Assembly: GCA_016718825.1 (NCBI GenBank)
Contig: JADKCL010000027.1
Span: 16,017-80,016 of the forward strand
Direction of reading: 5' to 3'
From: Bacteroidota bacterium
GTDB lineage: Bacteria > Bacteroidota > Bacteroidia > J057 > JADKCL01
Length of the DNA stretch: 64,000 nucleotides
Every line of letters starts with the position of its first letter. The first letter of the stretch is position 1. Shown piece by piece: positions 44,040-53,494 of this stretch. Below the pieces are notes generated by a model, which was not told the DNA's origin, did no database searches, and saw only the letters and a list, made by a program, of their open reading frames with translations. The translations under genes were made by a program, and so were the position numbers.

Positions 44040-44116
44040 ACATACAATGATTGATCTTAATGGGATTATGTGTCAAACAGTTGTGCCGAATGGCCGATCC
44101 TGATGGCAGGGCTGCT

Positions 44117-44464
44117 TCAATGGAGCCACCCACGGAGCTGCTTGACTTTATCTTGCAGGGACCCGTAATGCTCACATTTTTGTGCTTCTTCTTTCGGAAA
44201 TTTTGCTTCCGCCCCGCTTTTGACTTCATCGATCTTCTTGTCCAAAGCCAGTCGTTTCTGCTCGTCAGCAGCGCTCAATTCTTCTTTCGAATTCGCGCTG
44301 CCTTTGACGGCAATCATTTCGTCCATCAAGGATTCCAAGGCATCCACAAATTCGCAGGCCGTTTTGAGATCGCTGACCTGAATGTCCATGGGCGACTTTT
44401 TGCAGCCCGAAACTGCCAAACCGACGAATAAAATCAGCGCAAAGAAGAGATTCGATATTTTCAT
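44117..44464 (-). CDS. Small lipoprotein, paralogue 2
   Basis: 115 aa. The lipobox signal is nearly identical to that of the neighbouring paralogue; the mature part keeps the pattern (EFVDALESLMDEMIAVKG ... KIDEVKSGAEAKFPKEEAQKC), including two cysteines. The stronger conservation of the signal and first helix than of the middle suggests divergence after duplication. Function unknown. Confidence 0.8.
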   Translation of the reverse strand: MKISNLFFALILFVGLAVSGCKKSPMDIQVSDLKTACEFVDALESLMDEMIAVKGSANSKEELSAADEQKRLALDKKIDEVKSGAEAKFPKEEAQKCEHYGSLQDKVKQLRGWLH

Positions 44465-44515
44465 ACAGTCAAATTTTGGAGTTTCAATGAAGGAATGCGA
44501 AGCAGCAAGGAGGGA

Positions 44516-45796
44516 TTAGCCATTGACGTTTAGGTTGTTGTGTCGCAATCCGCCTTGAATTCGGCTGAACCACGCCATGGATCCCACGAGATAGACTTCC
44601 GTTGCTCCCACCAACGGCAAAAACAGCGGAGTTCCGGCGGTAAAAAAGGCTGCCAATCCGACCATCATGGCCAGTCGCAGCAATTCGAAGGTGCGACCAG
44701 AGGGCTTGCCCGCGGTAATGCTTCCCATGCTCACGATGCTGATGTAAATCAAGCCGGCACAGCCTGCTATTGCCACGGCACGTTGCAGGGCATCATCGGC
44801 GTACGCCTCCCGCAATTTCCCCGACATCAGCAGGAAGCCCGAGACGCAAAGGATGACAACCACGTATTGCAGCAAAACATAGGTGCCGATTCCCTTGGAC
44901 ACCGCCGTATCAAATTTGTGAAACGACTTGGTCGTCACGGGTTGCGGCTTTTGAGGACCTCCCAAATAAGCGGGCCGCCAACCAGGTCCCTTCACGATGG
45001 CTTTGAGCATATCCAAGGGATTGCGGCAACGCAGAATGAGTCTTCCCAAGTCCACGAGATAGTCAAAATTCGCCCAGACCGGATTCCAACTCGCCAGCGG
45101 CTTCGTCACACCGTAAACCACTTCCTCTTCCTCGACCTGAAACGTGCCAAACATCCTGTCCCAAATGATCAGCGTGCCGCCGTGGTTTTTGTCGATGTAT
45201 TTGGGATTTACGCCATGATGCACCCGGTGGTGCGACGGTGTGTTGAAGACATATTCGAAGGGTGCCCACATCTTGCCAATCAATCGCGTATGGATCCAGA
45301 ATTGGTACAAAGTCTGGAATTGGCTCACGACGAGAAAAACGACAGGATCAAAGCCGATCCAAGCGAGCGGCAAGTAAAATACCCAACTCGAAAGGCCTTG
45401 GAATGCGCCTTGGCGGAGGGCTACGCTGAGGTTGTATTCTTCGCTTTGGTGGTGGACGATATGGCCGCCCCACAAGATGCTGATTTCATGCGCGTAGCGG
45501 TGAAACCAGTAGTAGAAAAAGTCCACGCCGATGAAACAAAGTACCCAAACCCACCATTGGTCAGCGCCCAGCGTGAGCAATTTGTAGTTTTCGTAGAGAT
45601 AGAGGTAGGCCACAAACAAAATCCCGCGAATGAGCACCCCGAAAACCTGCTGCGCCACGCCGCAGGAAATGTTGGCAATCGCATCGTTGAGGCGGTAAAC
45701 CTCTTGACGGCGCCGCCGCGCCACCCAGATTTCCACCCCGATCAGGATGAAAAAAACTGGAATCGCATAGATGATATAGGGCGTCACCTTGGGCAT
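44516..45796 (-). CDS. Sterol desaturase/fatty acid hydroxylase family membrane enzyme
   Basis: 426 aa with several membrane helices. The three histidine boxes of the family are present: HRYAH (99-103), HIVHH (112-116) and SHHRVHH (near 195-201), which bind two irons for O2-dependent hydroxylation or desaturation. The long C-terminal membrane extension (about 300-420) resembles that of alkylglycerol monooxygenase-like members. The lipid substrate is unknown. Confidence 0.9.
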   Translation of the reverse strand: MPKVTPYIIYAIPVFFILIGVEIWVARRRRQEVYRLNDAIANISCGVAQQVFGVLIRGILFVAYLYLYENYKLLTLGADQWWVWVLCFIGVDFFYYWFHRYAHEISILWGGHIVHHQSEEYNLSVALRQGAFQGLSSWVFYLPLAWIGFDPVVFLVVSQFQTLYQFWIHTRLIGKMWAPFEYVFNTPSHHRVHHGVNPKYIDKNHGGTLIIWDRMFGTFQVEEEEVVYGVTKPLASWNPVWANFDYLVDLGRLILRCRNPLDMLKAIVKGPGWRPAYLGGPQKPQPVTTKSFHKFDTAVSKGIGTYVLLQYVVVILCVSGFLLMSGKLREAYADDALQRAVAIAGCAGLIYISIVSMGSITAGKPSGRTFELLRLAMMVGLAAFFTAGTPLFLPLVGATEVYLVGSMAWFSRIQGGLRHNNLNVNG

Positions 45797-45923
45797 GGGG
45801 TGAAATTAGGGAATTGGGTTTGGAAAGTCCAGTGGTGACGGATTCAATCTTCATTCTGTTTAGCGATGAAGGCAACCCATGGACAACTTGTTTTCTCCAA
45901 CCGTTTTTCCGTACTTTTGCACC

Positions 45924-46331
45924 ATGCGCTTTCTGAAACCCTTTGTTTCGATGGTATTGGCTTTGCTCATCGGCTTCACGTCGCTGGGCTTGGCAGTGTC
46001 TGCGCATACCTGCTCCGAATCGGGATTTGCCGAAACGAGCCTTACGCCGCTCAAGGCTTGCTGCAAAACAGCCGATGGCCACGGCTTCCGGGCCGAACCC
46101 TGCTGCGAAGTCAGCGTCAAGCATGTGAAGTTGGCGACCGTCAGATTGGCAACCGCGCCATTGGAATTGCCCATGGCATTTTCTGCGCTCTATTTGCCGA
46201 TCGTCCCGCTTTCGATTGGCCTGGATGCTGCTCCTTCGAATGGCATTACTTTCCTCAAAGACCCGCCTGAGGCGCCTCCTTTGGCCACAGGACGCGCCAT
46301 TCAAACCCATTTTTGCTCCTTTTTGATCTAA
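45924..46331 (+). CDS. HYC_CC_PP family protein
   Basis: 135 aa from ATG 45924. After a signal peptide it has HTC (for H-Y-C), two CC pairs (KACCK, EPCCE) and a late PP (KDPPEAPP), the ordered motifs that define the HYC_CC_PP family of Bacteroidota. It stands directly before a TonB-dependent receptor with its own conserved CC motif and an HMA protein, so a role in metal (likely copper) handling is inferred from context. Confidence 0.8.
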   Translation: MRFLKPFVSMVLALLIGFTSLGLAVSAHTCSESGFAETSLTPLKACCKTADGHGFRAEPCCEVSVKHVKLATVRLATAPLELPMAFSALYLPIVPLSIGLDAAPSNGITFLKDPPEAPPLATGRAIQTHFCSFLI

Positions 46332-46400
46332 AAACGATGCTGTTGTTGCGTCCCTGCTGACTTTCGGCCGGGTTGTTCGCGTTTTCAACTTTGCATCGTT

Positions 46401-48617
46401 ATGAAAAAATACATTTTCTTACTTTTTACCATCACCCTGCTTTTTGGCCCACTATGGTCGCAGACTGAGATCAGAGGAAAGGTCTTCGAATTGGATCAAG
46501 AAGGCCTCGAGGTCGAATTGGAAGGTGCGACCGTGATCTTGGTCCAAGCAAAAAAAGGCACCTACACCGATTCCAAGGGAAGCTTCAAGCTCCCGTGGTC
46601 CTCAGGTGACACATTGATCATCCGGCACATCAGCTACGAAGACGATACGATCCTGATCGTCGAGGGGCAGGAATATTACCGTACCGCCCTGAAAACGCCT
46701 GCGACGCAGGCTACGGTTGAGATTCGCGCCAAAATTCCTGCGAGCAGCTATTCGATGATCGAGGTGCAACAGGTGCAGTTGATCAGCCGCGCCGAATTGG
46801 GCAAATCCGCTTGCTGCAACCTCGGCGAAAGCTTTGCGGCGAATGGCGCAGTCGATGTGGCCGCCACGGACGCGGCTACAGGTTCGCGGGAAATCCGTTT
46901 ATTAGGATTGGCGGGCCGGTATTCGCAGTTGCTCACCGAAAAGAAGCCCATGACACGCGGTCTCGGCTCCATCTACGGCCTCAACTACATCTCCGGCGAC
47001 TGGATCGAAAGCATTCAGATCGCAAAAGGCACCGGTTCGGTTGTCGATGGCTACGAATCGATGACCGGCCAAATCAACGTGGAATTCCGGAAACCGGGCT
47101 GCGAAGCCCCCAAATTGCACGTGAACCTTTACCAAAACAACTTCGGCCGCACCGAGGCCAATGTGATCGCAGCGAGGCAGTTCACCGAGCGTGTCGGCAC
47201 CATGCTCTACACGCACGGCAACCTCAATTTGGGCCACCAGGACCCCGATGGCGACCATTTTCTCAACAATCCGAATGGGAAAGCTGCCATCCTCGCCAAC
47301 CGTTGGTTCATCCAGGCGACCGACCAACTCGAACTGCAAGCAGGCATTCAATACCTGCGCGAGGACCGCTTTGGTGGCCAACCTGAATTTGATCCTTCGA
47401 CCGACCGCGGCAGCAATTCGGTTTGGGGCTTGGGCGTGAAAACGAAGCAATATTCGGCATGGACCAAAACGGGCTATGTGGCCAAAAACAGGGAATTCCG
47501 TTCCGCAGGGCTGATTTTGTCGGCGTTTAGGCATGACATGGACAGCTATTTCGGGCTGAATGACTACAAAGGCTTGCAGGATAATTTCCGGGCCTCGTTC
47601 ACTTTTCAGGATTACATGGTCGACACGCGCCATACGATTCGCACCGGCGCCTCCTTTTTGCTCGACAGGTTTGAGGAGACTTTGGAAGACTCGTCCTTCA
47701 GTCGGATGGAAACGGTCCCTGGCGTTTTCGCAGAATATACCTGGAAACCCAACGACAAATTTTCAAGCGTGATCGGGATGCGCGTGGACCAACACAACAT
47801 GTATGGCACGCTGCTCACGCCAAGGCTTCACCTGCGCTACAACCCGGTCGAGAAGACAAGCCTGCGGATTTCGGCCGGAAAAGGCTATCGCACAGCCAAT
47901 CCAATCGCAGAAAATATCGCGGTATTGGCAAGTTCACGGACCATTGTTGCGCAACAAAGCAGTTTACAGGAAAAAGCATGGACCTTTGGTGCTGGAATCG
48001 TGCAACAATTCAAAGTCAAAGGCCGCGATGGCAGCCTCGTATTGGACGCTTATCGCACGCAGTTTACGAGCCGTTTGGTGGCCGACGTTGAAGACCCGCG
48101 CAGTCTGCGCTTCTACAACATCCAAGGCGGATCGTACAGCAATGTCATCCAATTGGAATTGAATGTCGAAGTCCTGCCCCGCTTGGATGTGAGACTTGCG
48201 TGGCGAAGCCAAGACGTGCGGAGCACCTTCGACAGCGTGCTGAAGCAAATGCCGCTGACACCGAGCCATGCCGGCCTGATCAACGTGGGCTGGAAAAACA
48301 AGACCGAGCGGTGGTTGGCCGATGTGACCTTTGCCTACACCGGCAGTCAACGCCTGCCTTCGACGTCCGACAACCCTACCGGCTACCAAGCTGGCGAGCG
48401 CGCGCCTGCCTACCCACGTCTGAATGCGCAGGTGACCCGCAAATTCGGGAAGACTTTCGAGCTCTACCTGGGCGGGGAGAACCTGACCAATTACCGGCAA
48501 GAAAATCCCGTGATTGGCTCGCACGACCCATTTGGCCCGTATTTTGATGCTTCGATTGCCTGGGGTCCGCTGATGGGCGCCATGGGCTACATTGGTTTAC
48601 GTTTTGATATTCAATGA
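46401..48617 (+). CDS. TonB-dependent outer-membrane receptor (metal-linked cassette)
   Basis: 738 aa. A signal peptide is followed by a carboxypeptidase-regulatory-like beta domain (about 22-105), a plug domain (about 120-240, including SACCNLGESFAANGAVDV and DGYESMTGQINVEF) and a 22-strand barrel ending in an aromatic residue pattern (GYIGLRFDIQ). It imports a ligand using energy from TonB. The CC in the plug and its place between the HYC_CC_PP and HMA genes suggest a metal or metal-chelate ligand. Confidence 0.9.
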   Translation: MKKYIFLLFTITLLFGPLWSQTEIRGKVFELDQEGLEVELEGATVILVQAKKGTYTDSKGSFKLPWSSGDTLIIRHISYEDDTILIVEGQEYYRTALKTPATQATVEIRAKIPASSYSMIEVQQVQLISRAELGKSACCNLGESFAANGAVDVAATDAATGSREIRLLGLAGRYSQLLTEKKPMTRGLGSIYGLNYISGDWIESIQIAKGTGSVVDGYESMTGQINVEFRKPGCEAPKLHVNLYQNNFGRTEANVIAARQFTERVGTMLYTHGNLNLGHQDPDGDHFLNNPNGKAAILANRWFIQATDQLELQAGIQYLREDRFGGQPEFDPSTDRGSNSVWGLGVKTKQYSAWTKTGYVAKNREFRSAGLILSAFRHDMDSYFGLNDYKGLQDNFRASFTFQDYMVDTRHTIRTGASFLLDRFEETLEDSSFSRMETVPGVFAEYTWKPNDKFSSVIGMRVDQHNMYGTLLTPRLHLRYNPVEKTSLRISAGKGYRTANPIAENIAVLASSRTIVAQQSSLQEKAWTFGAGIVQQFKVKGRDGSLVLDAYRTQFTSRLVADVEDPRSLRFYNIQGGSYSNVIQLELNVEVLPRLDVRLAWRSQDVRSTFDSVLKQMPLTPSHAGLINVGWKNKTERWLADVTFAYTGSQRLPSTSDNPTGYQAGERAPAYPRLNAQVTRKFGKTFELYLGGENLTNYRQENPVIGSHDPFGPYFDASIAWGPLMGAMGYIGLRFDIQ

Positions 48618-48640
48618 GAATCCACTTCAGCATACGCCTT

Positions 48641-48982
48641 ATGAAAAACAGCTTTTTATTGATCCTTTTCTTGCTCTCGGCCACGCTGGTTTTCGCGCAG
48701 AAGCCAGCAAAAACCGCCACATCCACGATCGCGACGAGCGCCAATTGCGGGGAATGCAAAACCAGAATCGAGGCTGCGCTCAACGGAACGAAAGGTGTGA
48801 AGTCAGCAGACCTCAACCTCGAGACGCATGCCGTCACGGTGACGTACAAGCCCAAAAAGATTGACCTCGCCGGAGTCCGGCAAGCGATTTCTATGACTGG
48901 CTACGATGCCGACGATGTCAAAGCCAATCAGGAAGCGCACGACAATCTCCCGCAATGTTGCCGCAAAGGCGGACACGATTAA
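48641..48982 (+). CDS. Exported heavy-metal-associated (HMA) domain protein
   Basis: 113 aa from ATG 48641, where a signal peptide (ending VFAQ) starts. The HMA domain follows (TSANCGECKTRIEAALNG ... VKSADLNLETHAVTVTYKP), with the metal-binding CxxC in NCGEC, and a C-terminal CC. Such proteins bind Cu(I) or similar ions and may pass them on in the periplasm. It follows the receptor gene by 23 bases. Confidence 0.88.
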   Translation: MKNSFLLILFLLSATLVFAQKPAKTATSTIATSANCGECKTRIEAALNGTKGVKSADLNLETHAVTVTYKPKKIDLAGVRQAISMTGYDADDVKANQEAHDNLPQCCRKGGHD

Positions 48983-49142
48983 GCGTTTGATCCTGTGCGA
49001 TCCTCAGGATTTATTTTGTGTTCAAGGGGAGAGCAATGAGAAGCATTACCCTTGCGCCAAGCCTTGTGACCGCTCAGCAAGTGTTTTCAACACTTCGTCA
49101 AATGAAATTCATTTGAATAAGGGATTCTGTTTACATTCATCT

Positions 49143-50570
49143 ATGAAACAGTTTTTCCTTTTTGTTCTCCTGTCGTTGGTGGGATTGTCCGTTTCGGCAC
49201 AGATCAAACGCAGCAATTTTTGGCCCATCGGTTTGTATGTAGCCTTGGATTTTTCCAGCGGTTCGCCAACGGTGGTTTCAAGCTTGAACCAATGTACGGA
49301 AGCCGCAAGCTCCATCAGCGATACGCTTGGGAACCTTTTGTTTTATTCCGATGGCGTAAATGTTTTTAATTCCACGCACGCCATTATGCCCAACGGCGCC
49401 AATATCGGCGGTTGCGCGAGCAGTTCGCAGGGGGCTTTGATCGTTCCGATGCCGCAAAGTCCGAATCTATATTACTTGTTTCTGAATACCTGCTACGAGT
49501 ACAGCTTCTCCCAAGGCGCGCGTTATGCGATCATTGACATGAGTCTGAACAGCGGCCTTGGGGATGTGGTGGCCCCATCGCAGTTGATCGCCAATGGCTA
49601 TGCCGAAGAAATGGCGGCCACGTATCATTCCAATAATTGCGATGTATGGATCGTGTTTCATGAACGCACGACAGCAAACTATATGGCCTACCTCTTGACC
49701 GATACCGGGCTGACCACGCAGCCGGTTGTTTCCGCGGCGGGACCGAGCTATTTGCCGATTGACAATACCTATTCTCGGTCAATGTTGAAGTTCAATCGCG
49801 CTGGAACGATGGCTGCACAAACTGCACGGAGTGGTACAGGTCCTCAAGTCCATCATTTTGATCGAAGCACGGGTATTTTTACCCCATTTCTCTCCATGCC
49901 CAACAGGCCGCAGTTTGACGACCCCTATGCGGCCTGCTTTTCGCCCAACGATAGCTTGTTGTATGTTGAGATGCGTTATTATTCTCCCAACACGTGGAGT
50001 TATATCCTGCAGTATGATCTGACTTTTCCAACGGGGCAACAAGCGTCGGATTCTTCCATCGTGGTGGCGATTCGGCAGCAGTCGCCCGAGTTTGGGCAAA
50101 TGCAATTAGGTCCCGATGGCAAGATTTATTTTGCGCAGTACAACCATAGCACACTGGGTGCCATTACCAATCCCAACGTAAAGGGAATGGGTTGCAGTCC
50201 GACGTTTGGGGCGGTGACGCTTACAGGCGGACAATCCATGTATGGGATGCCCAATTTCCCAAGTCAGTTTATTGGCGTCGGACCGAATGTAGGATGCACG
50301 CAGCCGGTGGCTGTTGAGGTGCCGGAATCACGCGAATTGTCAGTCTATCCGAATCCGACATCTGGTTGGGTGACATTCGATTTTGAAGCTTTGGAGGGTG
50401 TCGCGTACAGCCTTCAAGTTCTGGACATGATGGGCCGCACGGTCATGTTGAAAGCCCAAATTGCCGCCCCCTTCCGGATAGATCTCGGCGGTTTGGCAGG
50501 AGGGATTTATGCCTACATTTTGCGCGCAGACGATGTCGTGAAAGGAAAAGGGAAGTTGCGGATCGAATGA
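49143..50570 (+). CDS. Secreted beta-propeller-like protein with T9SS tail
   Basis: 475 aa from ATG 49143; the 79 codons upstream in the same frame overlap the HMA gene and are not coding. A signal peptide (ending VSAQ) precedes repeats (LLFYSDGVNVFN, ALIVPMPQSPNLYYLF, YAIIDMSLN, FSPNDSLLYVEM, LGPDGKIYFAQ) that look like blades of a beta-propeller. A T9SS sorting domain ends the protein (VYPNPTSGWVTFDF ... GLAGGIYAYIL). A strong terminator follows. Confidence 0.85.
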   Translation: MKQFFLFVLLSLVGLSVSAQIKRSNFWPIGLYVALDFSSGSPTVVSSLNQCTEAASSISDTLGNLLFYSDGVNVFNSTHAIMPNGANIGGCASSSQGALIVPMPQSPNLYYLFLNTCYEYSFSQGARYAIIDMSLNSGLGDVVAPSQLIANGYAEEMAATYHSNNCDVWIVFHERTTANYMAYLLTDTGLTTQPVVSAAGPSYLPIDNTYSRSMLKFNRAGTMAAQTARSGTGPQVHHFDRSTGIFTPFLSMPNRPQFDDPYAACFSPNDSLLYVEMRYYSPNTWSYILQYDLTFPTGQQASDSSIVVAIRQQSPEFGQMQLGPDGKIYFAQYNHSTLGAITNPNVKGMGCSPTFGAVTLTGGQSMYGMPNFPSQFIGVGPNVGCTQPVAVEVPESRELSVYPNPTSGWVTFDFEALEGVAYSLQVLDMMGRTVMLKAQIAAPFRIDLGGLAGGIYAYILRADDVVKGKGKLRIE

Positions 50571-50589
50571 GTTGCGTTTTTGAAAATTG

Positions 50590-50633
50590 AAAAGTGGTTT
50601 TGCCGACTCCAAGGAGCCTTCAAAACCACTTTT
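50590..50633. terminator. Bidirectional terminator
   Basis: AAAAGTGGTTTTG (50590-50602) pairs perfectly with CAAAACCACTTTT (50621-50633), 13 bp with an 18-base loop and T-rich flanks on both sides. It separates the convergent propeller gene and the OsmC gene. Confidence 0.8.
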
Positions 50634-50718
50634 ATTTTACTGCCTTTGCCTTCTCGCAGGATCGCGATGGCGATGATTGTCCTTGCGGCGGAAGGCATAG
50701 TCTAGTTTCTGAAGCCAA

Positions 50719-51147
50719 TCAGACGAGTGCCGCCTCGAGTGTAATCGCACAATTGAACAACTTGGAAATCGGGCAACCTTCCTTGGATTTCACCGCCAAT
50801 TCCTGAAAGAGTTCTGCGCTGATGCCGGGCACTTTGCCCTTGAGCACGAGGTCAATGCTTTCGACGGCAAGGCCGCCTTCGGTCTTGAGTGTGAGCGTCG
50901 CTTTGCAATCCAATTCGTCGGCGGGGAAACCTGCGCCGGCAAGTTGAAAGCTCATGAACATCGTAAAACAACCCGCATGCGCAGCGGCGATCAGCTCCTC
51001 TGGATTGGTCGCGGAGGTGCCGTCAGGCTCCTGTGTACGGGATTTGAAGGTGTAGGGCATTTTGCTGAGCGCGCCACTTTGGGTGCTCAAATTTCCGCCG
51101 CCTTCGCGGCCGGTGCCATTCCAAATGGCAGTTGCATTTCTTTTCAT
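50719..51147 (-). CDS. OsmC-family peroxiredoxin
   Basis: 142 aa from ATG 51147. It is an OsmC/Ohr-type thiol peroxidase: NPEELIAAAHAGCFTMFMS holds the peroxidatic Cys and KEGCPISKLF the resolving Cys, and GTSATNPEELI is the signature of the OsmC subgroup. It reduces organic hydroperoxides in the cytoplasm as a dimer. No regulator is adjacent. Confidence 0.92.
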   Translation of the reverse strand: MKRNATAIWNGTGREGGGNLSTQSGALSKMPYTFKSRTQEPDGTSATNPEELIAAAHAGCFTMFMSFQLAGAGFPADELDCKATLTLKTEGGLAVESIDLVLKGKVPGISAELFQELAVKSKEGCPISKLFNCAITLEAALV

Positions 51148-51228
51148 AACGCTTTGATGTATTGAATCGGGAAGATAGTGGTTTCCCAAATCACAACACC
51201 CAAGCTCGTAAAAAGTTGAGCCTAAATC

Positions 51229-53373
51229 CTATTCCTTGATCAACTTTCCGCTCATCAGCGTCCCTTGGTTGGAACGCACTTCGAAGAAATACATCCCTGC
51301 GGAAAAGCCGCCCAAGTCTACCTCTGTATCGATCTGAGCCTGCGGGAGCGTGCGCAACAGCACACGTGCCCCTTGCACGTTGGTGATGGAAAATACCAAT
51401 CCGGGGAAGCTTCCACCGTCTCCAAGAATGCGTAATTTATCCTTCACCCTGGTGGGTAATACTTGAATTGACGGGCCATCCAAGTTGTGAATGGCAATGG
51501 TCTCGGAATGGCTCTCTGTGCCGTTTTTGTCGATTTGACGCAAGCGGTAGTAGTTCACGATACCAGTGGCCGGCGACCGATCCATGTAATCATAGCTCAC
51601 TTCCGTCTGCGAATTTCCGCGTCCGGGAACCTCGCCGATATCGATGAAATGGGTTCCATCGAGACTGCGTTCAACCATGAAACCAGCGTTTTCCAATTCG
51701 TGGCTCAGGGTCCATTGCAGATGATTGCCTTGGCCAGAAATGGATTCGCCAGTAAATGAAATGAACTGGACCGGTAGAATACAGTTGCCAGCCGTAAGCG
51801 CAATCATGGGACCGGTAACCGTTGCCGGGTTGAAGCACAATGCACCTGTCGAATAGGCCATTTTTGCGAGACCATCGTTAATTTCATTGATGCCAAGGGC
51901 TCTCGTATTTTGGCCATTCGCAAGTGCAAAATGCATTACCGTTTCTGCTTGAATGACGTGGCCCAGTCCGTGGGCATGACCCAATTCGTGAACGGCAACG
52001 GATTCGAAATCATATTCGGTAAATGCGGGCGCTGCAGGACCATATTCCCAGGGAAATCCAGCAGTTGGCGGATCAGGGAAAAATTGCACGTCGATCTCGT
52101 CAGTCCACCAAATGGTGTTGGCAAGGTTGCATCCGCCTGTTGCAGAGCCGTTGAAACGTGAAGTTGCCCGACCTAGCACCCCAATCGGCAATGTAGCGTC
52201 AAAGCAGACGACATTGACACCATCCAAGGCAGCAGTTGCGATCGCTGTGGTGCTCGACTTGTTGATGTTGAAATTGACGAAGGTTGCACAACGCCAAGTC
52301 GCAAGCGCCCTTTCAAACGACGCTACGGCAAGTGCATTTCCATTGTAGGCCGTGTTGTAAATGAACGTATAGCCTCCGGTTCCATTTTTGTTGACCAGGT
52401 AATACCGTTGTCGAGTGCTGCTGCCAAAGCCGCTAAATGTACTGTTGATGTCGAGGTGGGAGTAGGTGACAGTCAGGTTGGATCCTGAGGTCATGGCACC
52501 ATTGACGTTGATGGGGCCCGTTCCTGCGCGGCGAGCGGTTTTGTTTTGAATCGAGGCGTCTGACCAGGCAACATTGTCTGATGCCACTCCTGAGGACGTA
52601 AATGTCGCTCCGCCATCATCCGCATTGGTGTAAAAAACGGTGCCCGCACCAGCTCCAAATCCGGAACCGGTAATCGTCACAAAGTCGCCGCTGACAATCG
52701 TTCCTGCACGGGTTGTGCCGGGCAAAAAGGATGTGATCGGCATTTGACGCTGTACAGAGGAAGCCCATTCGTAGAGGGGAAATGTGTCTCCTTCTCTGGC
52801 TGAAAAGGGTTGGCCTTGAGGCGTTTTTGCATTTTGCCCGGTAAAGTCAGCGATTTTGTCCAACAAATCTGCTTCATCTTGTGGTTTCTCGCTGAGTAAA
52901 TCGTGGTAAAACCCTGATTGTTTGGTGAGTGCACCTTGGGAGCTTGCGTAGGGTTCCGCCTGAATGAGATCGGGTTGAGATTGCCGGATCACCTTGTTGT
53001 CAATTTCGTGGTTGTCGGCATTCAGAAACAGGACGTATTCATTGTAAGGGTCCAGTTCGAGTGAGGGATGCGTGATTTGACCCTTGTCACCGACAAATCC
53101 GCCAATCGAAATGATCCCCACGCGCTGCTTTGGTTGATAACCTTTGAGCCAACTTTGTACTTCAAAGATATTGAGGGTATAGATGTTTTGATGGGCTTGA
53201 TCCCAATAGGATTCTTTGGAAACCAGCCTTCCCAAAACGATGTATGCCGACTCCACTGACCGCTGTTGAAGGGAAATGGGCCGCATCAAACACTGGGAAT
53301 GGAGGGGTTGTTGTCCCCAAATGCCCAGCAAGAGCAAGAATGCAAAGATCGTTTTTGCGTAATGAAGCTTCAT
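51229..53373 (-). CDS. Secreted zinc metalloprotease with IPT domain and T9SS tail
   Basis: 714 aa. A signal peptide leads into a region of about 150 residues (propeptide-like), an IPT/TIG-like strand set (PGTTRAGTIVSGDFVTITGSGFGAG), a metzincin-like catalytic domain with HELGHAHGLGH starting at His462 (three His ligands and catalytic Glu) and downstream AETVMHFA as a Met-turn, then a linker with Fn3 character and a T9SS sorting domain. It should digest protein outside the cell. Confidence 0.9.
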   Translation of the reverse strand: MKLHYAKTIFAFLLLLGIWGQQPLHSQCLMRPISLQQRSVESAYIVLGRLVSKESYWDQAHQNIYTLNIFEVQSWLKGYQPKQRVGIISIGGFVGDKGQITHPSLELDPYNEYVLFLNADNHEIDNKVIRQSQPDLIQAEPYASSQGALTKQSGFYHDLLSEKPQDEADLLDKIADFTGQNAKTPQGQPFSAREGDTFPLYEWASSVQRQMPITSFLPGTTRAGTIVSGDFVTITGSGFGAGAGTVFYTNADDGGATFTSSGVASDNVAWSDASIQNKTARRAGTGPINVNGAMTSGSNLTVTYSHLDINSTFSGFGSSTRQRYYLVNKNGTGGYTFIYNTAYNGNALAVASFERALATWRCATFVNFNINKSSTTAIATAALDGVNVVCFDATLPIGVLGRATSRFNGSATGGCNLANTIWWTDEIDVQFFPDPPTAGFPWEYGPAAPAFTEYDFESVAVHELGHAHGLGHVIQAETVMHFALANGQNTRALGINEINDGLAKMAYSTGALCFNPATVTGPMIALTAGNCILPVQFISFTGESISGQGNHLQWTLSHELENAGFMVERSLDGTHFIDIGEVPGRGNSQTEVSYDYMDRSPATGIVNYYRLRQIDKNGTESHSETIAIHNLDGPSIQVLPTRVKDKLRILGDGGSFPGLVFSITNVQGARVLLRTLPQAQIDTEVDLGGFSAGMYFFEVRSNQGTLMSGKLIKE

Positions 53374-53494
53374 GGAAATTATCCTATTGACCGATGACAG
53401 CTTTCAAATTAGGAAAAAAATGAGAGAAATCAATGTCTTTCGGGGCATTGATTTTTGGGTTGCGCGCTTAGGACGATGAGATTTCTTGGAAGAG

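Noticed and set aside
44540..45838. 432-aa plus-strand ORF
   Set aside because: Antisense to the histidine-box hydroxylase, which has complete family motifs.
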